Positions 1-8,336 are shown, numbered from the stretch's first letter. The stretch: 19,884 nucleotides of DNA from Sphingobium sp. CCH11-B1 (GCF_001556865.1 NZ_LSJY01000057.1:1-19884), one strand, 5' to 3'. The notes: generated by a model from the sequence alone, not told the origin. Translations and numbers: made by a program.

Positions 1-113
1 CAGGGGGGCAGGCGGTAGGGGGCCGAACACGCGGCGGGCGCGGGCGGCACGTCGCGTCTGCAACGCGGGCGTCCTCCTGCAAATCCGGACCGTGGTGAGG
101 AGCCGATAGTTCG

Positions 114-312
114 TCAGGGTGCCAGGGTTTCGGCATGGGCTGGCTTGACCTTGCCCAGCATGACCAAAGCTATCGTGGCGACCTCCGCGGCCCAAGCCGA
201 TGACGATCCCGGTGCCGGCTCCCCTGATGGACGTCGGGAAGGATTGGGCGATGATAGGGTGGAATTTCCTGCCGCGGGCCTGATCCACAGCGGCCGCGAT
301 TGGCGCACGCCA
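114..312 (-). pseudogene. Remnant of a major-facilitator transporter (3' end, frameshifted)
   Basis: No intact gene fits positions 1-312. On the reverse strand, directly after the uvrC stop, one frame reads IIAQSFPTSIRGAGTGIVIG at about 255-196 and continues LGRGG. This resembles the conserved MFS segment 'E(I/V)FPT-x-RgtG-x-G-x-g-x-gR-x-G' found between late transmembrane helices of metabolite transporters. That frame then loses sense. A neighbouring frame picks up with ATIALVMLGKVKPAHAETLA and stops at 114-116. The simplest reading is a C-terminal transporter fragment broken by at least one frameshift near position 185. I see no start codon or ribosome-binding site, and the rest of the gene is absent on the uvrC side. 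The assignment rests on a short motif, so it is tentative. Positions 1-113 show nothing I can interpret. Confidence 0.36.
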
Positions 313-2226
313 TCATCCGTGGAAATAATCATAGACCTGTTGCGCGACGGCTTTTGACACGCCGGGGGCGCGTTGCAGGTCTTCCAGCGCCGCGTCGCGG
401 ACGGCGCGGGCAGTGCCGAAATGCATCAGCAGCGCCTTCTTGCGGGCGGGGCCGATGCCGGGGACTTCGTCCAGCGAACTCACCGTAATCGCCTTGCTGC
501 GCTTGGCCCGATGCGCGCCGATGGCGAAGCGGTGCGCCTCGTCGCGCAGGCGCTGAAGGTAGAAGAGGACGGGGTGGTTCAGGGGGAAGGTGATTTCGCG
601 CCCGTCCAGCAGGTGGAATATTTCGCGACCTTCGCGTCCGTGATGCGGCCCCTTGGCGACGCCGATCATGGTCACGTCCTCGATCCCCATTTCCTCCAGC
701 ATCGCGCGCGCGGCGGACAACTGCCCCTTGCCGCCGTCGATCAGGACGAGGTCGGGCCATTCGCCGCTCTCGCGATCGGGGTCTTCCTTCTGCGCGCGGC
801 CGAAGCGGCGCTCGAACATCTCGCGCATCATCGCGAAATCGTCGTTCGACGTTTCGGGGTTCTTCATGTTGAACTTGCGGTAGGCGTTCTTGCGGAAACC
901 CTCCGGCCCGGCGACCACCATCGCGCCCAGTGCATGGGCACCCTGGATATGGCTGTTGTCGTAGATTTCGATGCGGTCGGGCACGCCCTCCAGCCCGAAG
1001 GTCTCGACCATCTCGTCCATGATCCGGCCCTGGCTGGTGGTTTCCGCCAGCCGCCGGTCGAGCGCCTCCACCGCGTTGCGCTGCGCCTGTTTGATGAGGC
1101 GGGTGCGATCGCCGCGCTGGGGCACTTCGATACGCACGCGGCTGCCGAGGCGCTCGGTCAGCGCCTCGGCCATCAGCGCGCATTCGGCCGGCTCCCGGTC
1201 GGCCAGGATCAGTTTGGGCGGCGGCACTTCCTCGTAAAATTGCGCCATGAAGCTTTCGAGCACCTCCTCCGTCGCCACATCGGCGGTGTGGACCGGGAAG
1301 AAGCTGCGATGGCCCCAATTCTGGCCGCCGCGGATGAAAAAGGCCTGGATGCACATCGCGCCGCCTTTCTCCGCCAGCGCGAAGATGTCGGCGTCGCCCA
1401 GTCCCTCCGCATTGATCGCCTGCGACCCCTGGATGAAGGTCAGGGCCTTGAGGCGATCGCGGATGACCGCCGCCTGCTCGAAATCCATCGCGTCCGACGC
1501 CGACTGCATCGCGGCGCCCAGCTTCTTCTGCACGGCGGTCGATTTGCCGCCCAGGAAATCCTGCGCGTCGCGGACGAGTTCGGCATAACCCGCTTCGTCG
1601 ATGCGGCCGACGCAAGGGGCGGAGCAGCGCTTGATCTGGAACAGCAGGCAGGGGCGCGAACGATTGGCAAAGAAGCTGTCGGTGCAGCTTCGCAGCAGGA
1701 ACAGTTTCTGCAGCGCGTTGATCGTGCGCGTCACCGATCCCGCGCTGGCGAAGGGGCCGTAATAACGCCCCTTGGCCTTGCGCGCGCCGCGATGCTTCTG
1801 GACGCGGGGGAAGGCGTGATCCTCCCGCAGCAGGATGAAGGGGAAGCTTTTGTCGTCGCGCAGCAGGACATTATAGGGTGGCCGGTAGCGCTTGATGAGT
1901 TGCGCCTCCAGCAGCAGCGCTTCGGCTTCGCTGTTGGTGGTGACGATGGTCATGCTGCGGGTCTGCGCGACCATGCGCTGCAGCCGTTTGGGCAAGCGGT
2001 CGACCTGCGTGTAGTTGGCGACGCGGTTCTTCAGCGCCCGCGCTTTCCCGACATAGAGCACGTCGCCGCGCGCGTCGTGCATCCGATAGACGCCGGGGCG
2101 GATCGGAAGCGTCCTGAGCACGGTGCGGATCGCCGCCACGCCGGCATCGATGTCCGGCTGGCTGCCGGTGACGGTATAGGTCGCCTTGTCTTCGTTGAAA
2201 CGGTCGGGGGATTGCGGGCCGGACAT
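313..2226 (-). CDS. uvrC: Excinuclease ABC subunit C (UvrC)
   Basis: UvrC is the dual-incision nuclease of nucleotide excision repair. It is recruited by UvrB at a lesion and cuts 3' and then 5' of the damage. From the ATG at 2226 the protein has 637 residues, normal for the family. The N-terminal GIY-YIG nuclease is visible (GVY at 45-47, YVG at 58-60, followed by KARALKNR). A cysteine-bearing stretch KRCSAPCVGRI follows, then a UVR-type UvrB-binding segment, the RNase H-like second nuclease domain (IEIYDNSHIQG; VLIDGGKGQL), and a C-terminal helix-hairpin-helix pair (VPGIGPARKKALLMHFG). An in-frame GTG at 2250 would add eight residues (MDDAISPP). Neither start has a clear Shine-Dalgarno sequence, so the start is uncertain. 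It is the last gene of the reverse-strand block, about 80 bp after the serine hydrolase. Confidence 0.96.
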   Translation of the reverse strand: MSGPQSPDRFNEDKATYTVTGSQPDIDAGVAAIRTVLRTLPIRPGVYRMHDARGDVLYVGKARALKNRVANYTQVDRLPKRLQRMVAQTRSMTIVTTNSEAEALLLEAQLIKRYRPPYNVLLRDDKSFPFILLREDHAFPRVQKHRGARKAKGRYYGPFASAGSVTRTINALQKLFLLRSCTDSFFANRSRPCLLFQIKRCSAPCVGRIDEAGYAELVRDAQDFLGGKSTAVQKKLGAAMQSASDAMDFEQAAVIRDRLKALTFIQGSQAINAEGLGDADIFALAEKGGAMCIQAFFIRGGQNWGHRSFFPVHTADVATEEVLESFMAQFYEEVPPPKLILADREPAECALMAEALTERLGSRVRIEVPQRGDRTRLIKQAQRNAVEALDRRLAETTSQGRIMDEMVETFGLEGVPDRIEIYDNSHIQGAHALGAMVVAGPEGFRKNAYRKFNMKNPETSNDDFAMMREMFERRFGRAQKEDPDRESGEWPDLVLIDGGKGQLSAARAMLEEMGIEDVTMIGVAKGPHHGREGREIFHLLDGREITFPLNHPVLFYLQRLRDEAHRFAIGAHRAKRSKAITVSSLDEVPGIGPARKKALLMHFGTARAVRDAALEDLQRAPGVSKAVAQQVYDYFHG

Positions 2227-2307
2227 GGGCGGAGAGATAGCGTCGTCCACCTGTTTGGCAATGGCAGGCGACTTTCCCGCGCTGCTATCTTGACCGAACC
2301 GGTCGCG

Positions 2308-3609
2308 TTACCATCTGGCGGCGGTCGTGCCCCCGTCCGAAAGCAGGTTCATGAGGCGCGTCACCAGCGCCGTGAAGCGACCTTCGTCGAGCCGCGCGGC
2401 CGGATTGTTCCAGCTGGCGCTGATCGCGTACCAGCGGCCGTCCTGCCCCTGCGCCAACAGGTTGATCGCCATCACGCCCGGTTCGCTGCCGCCCTTGTAC
2501 CCCAGATAGCGCCAACGCTTCGCGTCCGCCGGGGGGATGCCGGGATTGACCGCCATGATCGGCAGCGCGTCGCCGCCATGGACGCGCAGCCAGTCCAGCA
2601 GCCCGATCATGTCGCGCGGGGAAGCGAACCATTCAGCCTCCCCGATCGCGGTCGGAACCTCCGCCACGCTGCCCACGTCCACCTGGCCGGCGGTCAGGCG
2701 AGCGGCTTCGTCCTTCAACAGCAGGCGGCGCTGATCGAGCGATGCGGCAGCATATCGGGCGAGCAGATCGCGATTGGCCGGCATCTTGAGCGCGAAGGTT
2801 TCGGCCGTGGTCAGGACGGGCATCGCCGATGCGGGGTCGGCATGGCCGGTGGCGGACAGCATGGCGTCCACCTTCGCCCGGCCGAGCGCCAGCAGCAGCG
2901 TATCGGCGGCGCTGTTGTCGCTTTCGGCGATCATCGCGGTGGCGAGGCTATGCAAGGTCATCGGCGCCTGGTCGGGCCATTCCGCCAGGCGGCCGGAAAA
3001 GCTCTTGGGGCCAAGCGGCATCACATCGGTCCAGTGCCTTTCCCCCGCCGCCGTGGCGCGGGCCGCTTCAGCGAGGATCAGCAGCTTGAAGCTGGACGCG
3101 ATCGCCATCCGCGCATTCGCGCGATGCGCCCGGATCAGGCTCGGCCCGCTGTCGTCCAGTCTCGCCACGGCGAAGGCCGTCGCGCCGGGGAGGGCCGCGA
3201 TCTCCGCCGCGACCTTGTCCGGCGTGTCGTTCATCGCCTTCGCGCCCACCACATGCAGTCCGACGACCGGATTGGGGGCCTCCGGCGCGACCACGAGGGA
3301 GAAGCCGATAGTGGCGCGCTCGTAGCGGATTTCCACCTGTCCCGCCGTGGGACTCGACCGGCTGACAGCCCCGACAGCGACGGGCCTGCCATGAGCGGCG
3401 CGCAATTCGGCGGCGACCACGCGCCAACGGTCGATCGGGACTGCGTCCAGAAACAGGGTGGAGAAGAAGTTTTCTTCACGCCCTGGCGCGGACAGGATGC
3501 CCAGCAATTGATCGGCACGCATCCGATAGGCCGGGTCGGACGCTGCGCGCGACGGGGACGGGAAGAGCGACATGGCCAGCAGGATCAGGACCACCGCCAC
3601 ATGCCTCAC
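2308..3609 (-). CDS. Exported serine hydrolase, class A beta-lactamase fold
   Basis: This 433-residue protein begins with a Sec signal peptide (residues 1-22, cut after SRA). An N-terminal domain (about 25-130) of unassigned type follows; its layout recalls LpqF-like proteins with an NTF2-like front domain. The C-terminal half carries the active-site motifs of class A beta-lactamases and related penicillin-interacting hydrolases: SSFK at 172-175 (nucleophile Ser172, Lys175), SDN at 230-232 and KGG at 372-374 in place of the usual KTG. All three are in order and correctly spaced, so the enzyme should be catalytically competent in the periplasm. The substrate is unknown; peptidoglycan-related or ester/amide hydrolysis is possible, and beta-lactam hydrolysis cannot be claimed. 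The start is a GTG that overlaps the parE stop (GTGA), implying translational coupling. No SD specific to this start is obvious. Confidence 0.9.
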   Translation of the reverse strand: MRHVAVVLILLAMSLFPSPSRAASDPAYRMRADQLLGILSAPGREENFFSTLFLDAVPIDRWRVVAAELRAAHGRPVAVGAVSRSSPTAGQVEIRYERATIGFSLVVAPEAPNPVVGLHVVGAKAMNDTPDKVAAEIAALPGATAFAVARLDDSGPSLIRAHRANARMAIASSFKLLILAEAARATAAGERHWTDVMPLGPKSFSGRLAEWPDQAPMTLHSLATAMIAESDNSAADTLLLALGRAKVDAMLSATGHADPASAMPVLTTAETFALKMPANRDLLARYAAASLDQRRLLLKDEAARLTAGQVDVGSVAEVPTAIGEAEWFASPRDMIGLLDWLRVHGGDALPIMAVNPGIPPADAKRWRYLGYKGGSEPGVMAINLLAQGQDGRWYAISASWNNPAARLDEGRFTALVTRLMNLLSDGGTTAARW

Positions 3610-5582
3610 GCGTCGATCGCTTCCTCGTCCACTGCCGCCGCATTTTCCTGGATGAAGGCGAAGCGGTGCGCGGGGTTGGTGCCCATCAGCCGGTCGACCA
3701 GTTCGCGCACCTGCTGCCGGTCCTCGATATCGTCGGGCAGGGTGATGCGGATGAGGCTGCGGGTCCTGGGGTCCATGGTGGTTTCGCGCAGCTGCATCGG
3801 GTTCATCTCACCCAGCCCCTTGAAGCGGCTGACATCGACCTTCTTGCCCTTGAACTCGGTACGCATCAGCTCCTCGCGATGGGCATCGTCCTTGGCGTAG
3901 AGGTTCTTGCCCCCTGCGACGAGCCGGTAAAGCGGCGGCTGCGCCAGGTAGAGATGGCCGCGCCGCACCAGTTCCGGCATTTCCTGGAAGAAGAAGGTCA
4001 TCAGCAGCGTGGCGATATGCGCGCCATCGACATCGGCGTCGGTCATGATGACGATGCGTTCATAGCGCAGATGATCGGGATTGCAGTCCTTGCGCGTGCC
4101 GCAGCCCAGCGCCAGGATCATGTCGGCAATTTCCTGATTGGCAAGGATCTTGGCGGTGTTGGCCGACGCCACGTTCAATATCTTGCCGCGCAGGGGCAGG
4201 ATCGCCTGCGTCTTGCGGTCCCGCGCCTGCTTGGCGGAGCCGCCCGCGCTGTCGCCTTCGACCAGAAAGATTTCCGCGCCTTCCGGGTCGTCATTGGAAC
4301 AGTCCGTGAGCTTGCCGGGCAGGCGCAATTTCCGGCTGTTGGTCGCGGTCTTGCGCTTGACTTCCTTTTCCTGCTTGCGGCGCAGGCGTTCGTCCATGCG
4401 GTCGATCACATAGGCGAGCAGCGCCTTGCCCCGGTCCATATGGTCGGTGAGGAAATGGTCGAAATGGTCGCGCACGGCATTTTCGACCAGCCGCGCGGCG
4501 TCCGGGCTGGTCAGGCGATCCTTGGTCTGGCTCTGAAACTGGGGATCGCGGATGAACACCGACAGCATGATTTCCGACGAGGTCATGATGTCGTCGGCGG
4601 TAATGTCCTTCGCCTTTTTCTGCCCCACAAGGTCAGCGAAGGCGCGGATGCCCTTCACCAGCGCGGCGCGCAGCCCCGCCTCGTGCGTGCCGCCGTCGGG
4701 CGTCGGGATCGTGTTGCAATACCAGCTATAGCTGCCGTCCGACCAGAGCGGCCAGGCGACCGCCCATTCGACGCGGCCGGCCGTGCCCGGAAAATCCTGA
4801 TTGCCCGAAAAGAAAACGCTGGTCGCGCATTCCCGGTCGCCCACCTGTTCCTTCAGATGATCGGCAAGACCGCCGGGGAACTGGAAGACGGCTTCGGCGG
4901 GCGTGTCGTCTGAGATCAGCTCGGGCGCGCATTTCCAGCGGATTTCCACGCCCGCGAACAGATAGGCCTTGGACCGGGCGAGGCGATAAAGGCGCGCGGG
5001 CTTGAACTTCTGTTCGCCGAAAATCTCCGTATCGGGAACGAAGCTGACCAGGGTTCCGCGCCGATTGGGTGCCGCGCCGATCTTCAGCAGGTCGGTTTGC
5101 GGCAGGCCGCGCGAAAAGCTCTGGCGGAACAGTTCCTTGTTGCGCGCGACCTCGACCACCGTCTCGGTCGACAGCGCATTGACCACGCTGGCGCCCACGC
5201 CGTGCAGGCCGCCCGAAGTGGCATAGGCCTTCCCCTCGAACTTGCCGCCGGAATGGAGCGTGGTCATGATGACCTCCAGCGCCGACTTGCCCGGAAATTT
5301 GGGATGTTCGTCGATCGGCATGCCCCGGCCATTGTCGATGATGGTCAGCCTGTTTCCGGCCTCGAGCGTGACTTCGATCCGGGTAGCATGACCGGCGACC
5401 GCTTCGTCCATGCTGTTGTCGAGCACTTCACTCGCCAGATGGTGCAGCGCCCGCTCGTCGGTGCCACCGATATACATGCCGGGACGGCGGCGAACCGGCT
5501 CAAGCCCTTCCAGCACCTCGATGGTGGAAGCGTCATATTGCGGCGTTGGCGATGCATGGGGGGCAAACAGATCTTCGGACAT
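3606..5582 (-). CDS. parE: DNA topoisomerase IV subunit B (ParE)
   Basis: ParE is the ATPase subunit of topoisomerase IV, which with ParC decatenates daughter chromosomes. The 658-residue protein has a GHKL ATPase domain with EVLDNSMDEA at 52-61 (catalytic Glu52, Mg-binding Asn56), DNGRGMP from 83 and the lid GGLHGVGASVVN from 124. A transducer domain follows, then a TOPRIM domain with EGDSAGGSAKQ from 442 and ADVDGAHIATLLM, and a C-terminal GyrB/ParE domain (FKGLGEMNPMQLRETTMDP). The length and the lack of the large insertion of some GyrB proteins favour ParE over GyrB. The ATG at 5582 gives the start usual for sphingomonad ParE (MSEDLFA) but has no Shine-Dalgarno upstream. A promoter-like sequence lies so close that the mRNA may be nearly leaderless. 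The stop overlaps the start of the downstream serine hydrolase gene. Confidence 0.96.
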   Translation of the reverse strand: MSEDLFAPHASPTPQYDASTIEVLEGLEPVRRRPGMYIGGTDERALHHLASEVLDNSMDEAVAGHATRIEVTLEAGNRLTIIDNGRGMPIDEHPKFPGKSALEVIMTTLHSGGKFEGKAYATSGGLHGVGASVVNALSTETVVEVARNKELFRQSFSRGLPQTDLLKIGAAPNRRGTLVSFVPDTEIFGEQKFKPARLYRLARSKAYLFAGVEIRWKCAPELISDDTPAEAVFQFPGGLADHLKEQVGDRECATSVFFSGNQDFPGTAGRVEWAVAWPLWSDGSYSWYCNTIPTPDGGTHEAGLRAALVKGIRAFADLVGQKKAKDITADDIMTSSEIMLSVFIRDPQFQSQTKDRLTSPDAARLVENAVRDHFDHFLTDHMDRGKALLAYVIDRMDERLRRKQEKEVKRKTATNSRKLRLPGKLTDCSNDDPEGAEIFLVEGDSAGGSAKQARDRKTQAILPLRGKILNVASANTAKILANQEIADMILALGCGTRKDCNPDHLRYERIVIMTDADVDGAHIATLLMTFFFQEMPELVRRGHLYLAQPPLYRLVAGGKNLYAKDDAHREELMRTEFKGKKVDVSRFKGLGEMNPMQLRETTMDPRTRSLIRITLPDDIEDRQQVRELVDRLMGTNPAHRFAFIQENAAAVDEEAIDA

Positions 5583-5590
5583 ATCGCCAA

Positions 5591-5618
5591 GCTATAAGGC
5601 GCGCGGGTCTGCGTGCAA
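5591..5618 (-). promoter_or_regulatory. Candidate parE promoter giving a near-leaderless mRNA
   Basis: Read on the reverse strand, TTGCAC (5618-5613) is separated by 16 bp from TATAGC (5596-5591). Initiation about 7 bp downstream would fall at about 5584, only one or two bases before the parE ATG at 5582. This agrees with the absence of a ribosome-binding site there. It is pattern recognition only; no transcription data support it. Confidence 0.35.
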
Positions 5619-5743
5619 GCGTTCCGAAATCGCGACGACAGCAATGATATGTCACAAAGGCCAATGAAACAAATGACGTGCCCGACACGTTAGCCGGCCG
5701 ACCGTGGAGGATCTATGTCCCACCAGGCGAGGAGAAGTGTTTA

Positions 5744-6577
5744 ATGAAGAACTTAGCTATCGCGCCGATCGGCGCCGCTTTGGCGTTGGCAATGGCGGCG
5801 CCGGCCATGGCGCAGGACAACGGCCCTGTCGACTGGACCGGCCCCTATGTCGGCGTGTCGTTCGGCAAGACCTGGCAAAAGAATGACGGCGATGAACATC
5901 TCCGCTTCGACACGAACCGGGACGGCAATTATGACGATGTGATCCGCACCGCTTCCGGCGCGAACGCTTTCTCGCCCGGCACCTGCGGCGGCGCGGCGCG
6001 TGGGCCGACCCCGGCCAGCGGCTGTAATTCCGACAAGAACGCGATCGCCTGGATGGGCCATGTCGGGTATGATCGGCAGTTCGGCAGCATCGTCGCCGGC
6101 GTCGTAGCGGAAGGCGGCCAGGCGTTCATCGACGACAAGGTCTCCGAATATTCCACCACCCCGGCCTTCTACACCATGCGCCGGAAGATCGACTGGAACG
6201 CCAACCTGCGTGCGCGCCTGGGTTATACGACGCCCGGCGGCATCATGCCCTACATCACCGGCGGCCTCGCCTATGCGCAGGTGCAGAATTATTTCCGCAC
6301 CAGCAACACGGCGAACAGCTTCACGCCGGTCGATGCGGAAGAGGATGCCTGGGGCTGGACCATGGGCGGCGGCGTGGAAGCGAAGGTCGCGCCGAATTTC
6401 TCGATCGGTGCGCGCTACCTGTGGACCCGCTACAATGTCGGTGACTATCGCGTCGATGTCGGCCAAGGCACCGCGCCCGCGACCAACCCGTTCGTCCTGA
6501 CGGGCGGCGCCAGCATCAATCGCGGCGACAAGTTCGACACGCAGAGCCTGATGGTCACCACCAGCTTCCGCTTCTGA
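5744..6577 (+). CDS. Outer-membrane beta-barrel protein (Omp25/OmpA-like porin family)
   Basis: This 277-residue protein starts with a clear Sec signal peptide (MKNLAIAPIGAALALAMAAP, cut after AMA near residue 21). The mature part begins with WTGPYVGVSFGKTW, typical of small outer-membrane barrels of alphaproteobacteria. It continues with alternating amphipathic strands such as IAWMGHVGYDRQFG, LRARLGYTTPGGIMPYITGG and FSIGARYLWTRY. It ends in an aromatic residue (TTSFRF), the expected recognition signal for the BAM insertion machinery. A loop of about 40 residues contains two cysteines (TCGG, GCNSD) that could form a disulfide. An in-frame start at 5678 is open, but the ATG at 5744 is preferred because it has an AGGAG ribosome-binding site about 9 bp upstream and begins the signal peptide. 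It probably serves as a structural or adhesion porin; the precise role is unknown. Confidence 0.9.
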   Translation: MKNLAIAPIGAALALAMAAPAMAQDNGPVDWTGPYVGVSFGKTWQKNDGDEHLRFDTNRDGNYDDVIRTASGANAFSPGTCGGAARGPTPASGCNSDKNAIAWMGHVGYDRQFGSIVAGVVAEGGQAFIDDKVSEYSTTPAFYTMRRKIDWNANLRARLGYTTPGGIMPYITGGLAYAQVQNYFRTSNTANSFTPVDAEEDAWGWTMGGGVEAKVAPNFSIGARYLWTRYNVGDYRVDVGQGTAPATNPFVLTGGASINRGDKFDTQSLMVTTSFRF

Positions 6578-6600
6578 TCGTCGGAAGCCCCGAGGCAAAG

Positions 6601-6634
6601 AAAGAGGCCGGTCCCGATGGGGCCGGCCTCTTTT
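6601..6634. terminator. Bidirectional intrinsic terminator between the barrel gene and gcrA
   Basis: The arm AAAGAGGCCGG (6601-6611) pairs perfectly with CCGGCCTCTTT (6623-6633). The inner bases add CCC/GGG pairs around a three-base loop. T runs flank the stem on both strands, so it can end transcription of the forward barrel gene and of reverse gcrA, which converge here. Confidence 0.85.
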
Positions 6635-6655
6635 CCATGCACTTGATCCAGTCGG

Positions 6656-7348
6656 TCAGCGTACGCGCGGACCGCCGAAGGGAAGGGGCGGGGGCGGCCG
6701 GCGCGTGCCGCGCGGCAGTTGCGCCTGATAGGCGCGGCCGCAATGTTCCACGCAATAGGGGAAGCCGGGGTTCACCGGTTCGCCGCAGAAATGGAAGTCC
6801 GGCTCGCCCGGATGCCCCATCGGCCATTTGCAGATGCGTTCCGTCAGATCGAGCAGGCTGGTCTTGCCCGCAATCTCAGCGCTCGGCTTGGCCGGAACCA
6901 GGCGGCGGGGCGGGGCAGGCGGAATCGGCGCCTGCTGATCGCCCGGACCCTGGCGAAGGAAGCCGCCGGGGCCGACCGAAATGATGCGCGGCTGCGGCGC
7001 GGGTGTCGGCGCGTCTTCGGCAGGCGCAGCGGACGCCGGAGCGGGGGGCGCGGCTGGCGTTGCAGCCGGCGCGCGGACGGGGGCAGCGGCGGGCGCCGCC
7101 GGCGCGGCGACGCGGGGCGTTTCGGCCTCTGTCGCGACCGGCGCGGGCTTGCGCGGGGCAGGCGCGGCCTTCTTGGGGGTTTCGTTCGCCTTCACCGGCG
7201 ACGGGCGCGATTGCAGGCCCAGCCGATGCGCCTTTCCGATCACCGCGTTACGGCTGACCCCGCCAAGTTCGTCCGCAATCTGGCTGGCGGTCAGGCCGCG
7301 CTCCCACATCGCCTTGAGCTGATCGATACGCTCCTCAGTCCAGGACAA
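6656..7348 (-). CDS. gcrA: GcrA cell-cycle regulator
   Basis: GcrA is an alphaproteobacterial transcription co-activator that binds RNA polymerase sigma-70 and promoters carrying CcrM-methylated GANTC sites. This 230-residue copy starts MSWTEERIDQLKAMWERGL, followed by the conserved DNA-binding helix-turn-helix (TASQIADELGGVSRNAVIGK, about 20-39). A long Ala/Pro-rich linker spans roughly residues 55-150. The conserved C-terminal sigma-interaction region (LLDLTERICKWPMGHP...) contains four cysteines spaced C-x14-C-x10-C-x3-C, which could bind metal. It is longer than the roughly 170-residue Caulobacter protein because of the linker. The start codon is TTG at 7348, supported by GAGGAG just upstream and by the family's MSWT beginning. 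A promoter-like pair lies about 35-60 bp upstream. Confidence 0.93.
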   Translation of the reverse strand: MSWTEERIDQLKAMWERGLTASQIADELGGVSRNAVIGKAHRLGLQSRPSPVKANETPKKAAPAPRKPAPVATEAETPRVAAPAAPAAAPVRAPAATPAAPPAPASAAPAEDAPTPAPQPRIISVGPGGFLRQGPGDQQAPIPPAPPRRLVPAKPSAEIAGKTSLLDLTERICKWPMGHPGEPDFHFCGEPVNPGFPYCVEHCGRAYQAQLPRGTRRPPPPLPFGGPRVR

Positions 7349-7381
7349 TTAAAAACTCCTCACAAATCTCGTCTGGCTTCC

Positions 7382-7410
7382 TATATGGGGAAGCAGCCAC
7401 CCAGGTTCAA
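7382..7410 (-). promoter_or_regulatory. Candidate sigma-70-type promoter of gcrA
   Basis: On the reverse strand TTGAAC (7410-7405) and CATATA (7387-7382) are exactly 17 bp apart. Initiation would fall near 7375, giving a leader of about 27 nt containing the GAGGAG ribosome-binding site. A small inverted repeat, GCTTCC/GGAAGC (7376-7381 and 7389-7394), overlaps the -10 element. I see no GANTC site in this gap. Confidence 0.45.
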
Positions 7411-7466
7411 ATCGCCGGACCTGACCCTCTTGCAGCATAACGGACCAGCCGATAGTCGATCCGCCC

Positions 7467-8336
7467 ATGAACGACCAGCCAAAAATTGCCATCGATGCGG
7501 CCGCCGCGACGCCGCTGCTGCCCTTTGCCGAGCCGGGCGTGCCGCAGATCCGCAACATCAACTGGGCAGGCACCTGGGCGCTGTACCGGAAGGAGGTGCG
7601 CCGTTTCATGAAGGTGCAGCTTCAGACGGTATGGGCGCCGGCCATCACCACGCTGATGTTCCTCATCATCTTCATCGTCGCGCTTGGCGGAAGCGGCCGG
7701 ACCGTCAGCCTGCGTGGCGAGGCGGTGCCCTTCGCGGACTTCATTGCCCCCGGCCTCATCATTATGGGCATGATCAACGCCTGCTTCGCCAATGCCAGCT
7801 TCTCGCTGATGGTGGGGAAGGTGCAGGGGACTTTGATCGATTATCTCATGCCCCCAATTTCTGTGGGAGAGTTGCTGTTCGCGCTGGTCGCCTCCTCCAT
7901 GACGCGCGCGCTGTTCGTGGGTTGCGCGCTGTGGCTGGCGATGGTCGCCTGGCCCGGCGTGCATGTAACGCCGGCGCATCTGTGGGCTGTCGTCTGGTTC
8001 GGCCTGCTCGGGATCAGCTTCATCGCTTTTCTGGGCGTGCTGACCTCCATCTGGGCAGAAAAGTTCGATCATGGCGCGGCGATCACCAATTTCGTGATCG
8101 GGCCGCTGGCGCTATTGTCCGGCACCTTCTATTCGATCGACCGGCTGCCGCCCTTCTTTCAGGGGATCAGCCATGCCAACCCCTTCTTCTACATCATTTC
8201 GGGGTTCCGCTACGGCTTCGTCGCAGCGGCGGATACGAATGTCGTGACAGGCAGCAGCGTGCTGGTCGCGCTCAACCTGCTGTTCGGGGGGCTGTGCTAC
8301 ATGTTGTTGCAGCGCGGGTGGAAGATCAAGGCCTGA
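7467..8336 (+). CDS. ABC-2 type transporter permease
   Basis: This 289-residue integral membrane protein has the layout of ABC-2 permeases of the YadH/NodJ type. A cytoplasmic N-terminus with the amphipathic segment WALYRKEVRRFMKVQLQTVW precedes about six transmembrane helices (for example TLMFLIIFIVAL, ALFVGCALWLAMVAW, LLGISFIAFLGVLTSIWA). The conserved region IGPLALLSGTFYSIDRLPPF, then GISHANPFFYIISGFRYGFV, is characteristic of the family. Such permeases export drugs, lipids or polysaccharides with a separate ATPase (YadG-like). No ATPase gene is adjacent here, so the partner must be elsewhere. It starts 118 bp from the divergent gcrA start, with only a weak ribosome-binding site. The substrate is unknown. 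Confidence 0.91.
   Translation: MNDQPKIAIDAAAATPLLPFAEPGVPQIRNINWAGTWALYRKEVRRFMKVQLQTVWAPAITTLMFLIIFIVALGGSGRTVSLRGEAVPFADFIAPGLIIMGMINACFANASFSLMVGKVQGTLIDYLMPPISVGELLFALVASSMTRALFVGCALWLAMVAWPGVHVTPAHLWAVVWFGLLGISFIAFLGVLTSIWAEKFDHGAAITNFVIGPLALLSGTFYSIDRLPPFFQGISHANPFFYIISGFRYGFVAAADTNVVTGSSVLVALNLLFGGLCYMLLQRGWKIKA

Noticed and set aside
373..3900. 1175-codon open frame antisense to uvrC, the serine hydrolase and parE
   Set aside because: It runs across three well-supported genes on the other strand, has no recognisable domain, and its His/Arg/Gly-rich composition is what GC-rich antisense frames produce.
5622..5650. TTCCGA-17-TGATAT as the promoter of the barrel gene
   Set aside because: Both elements match the consensus at only about three positions, too weak to list.
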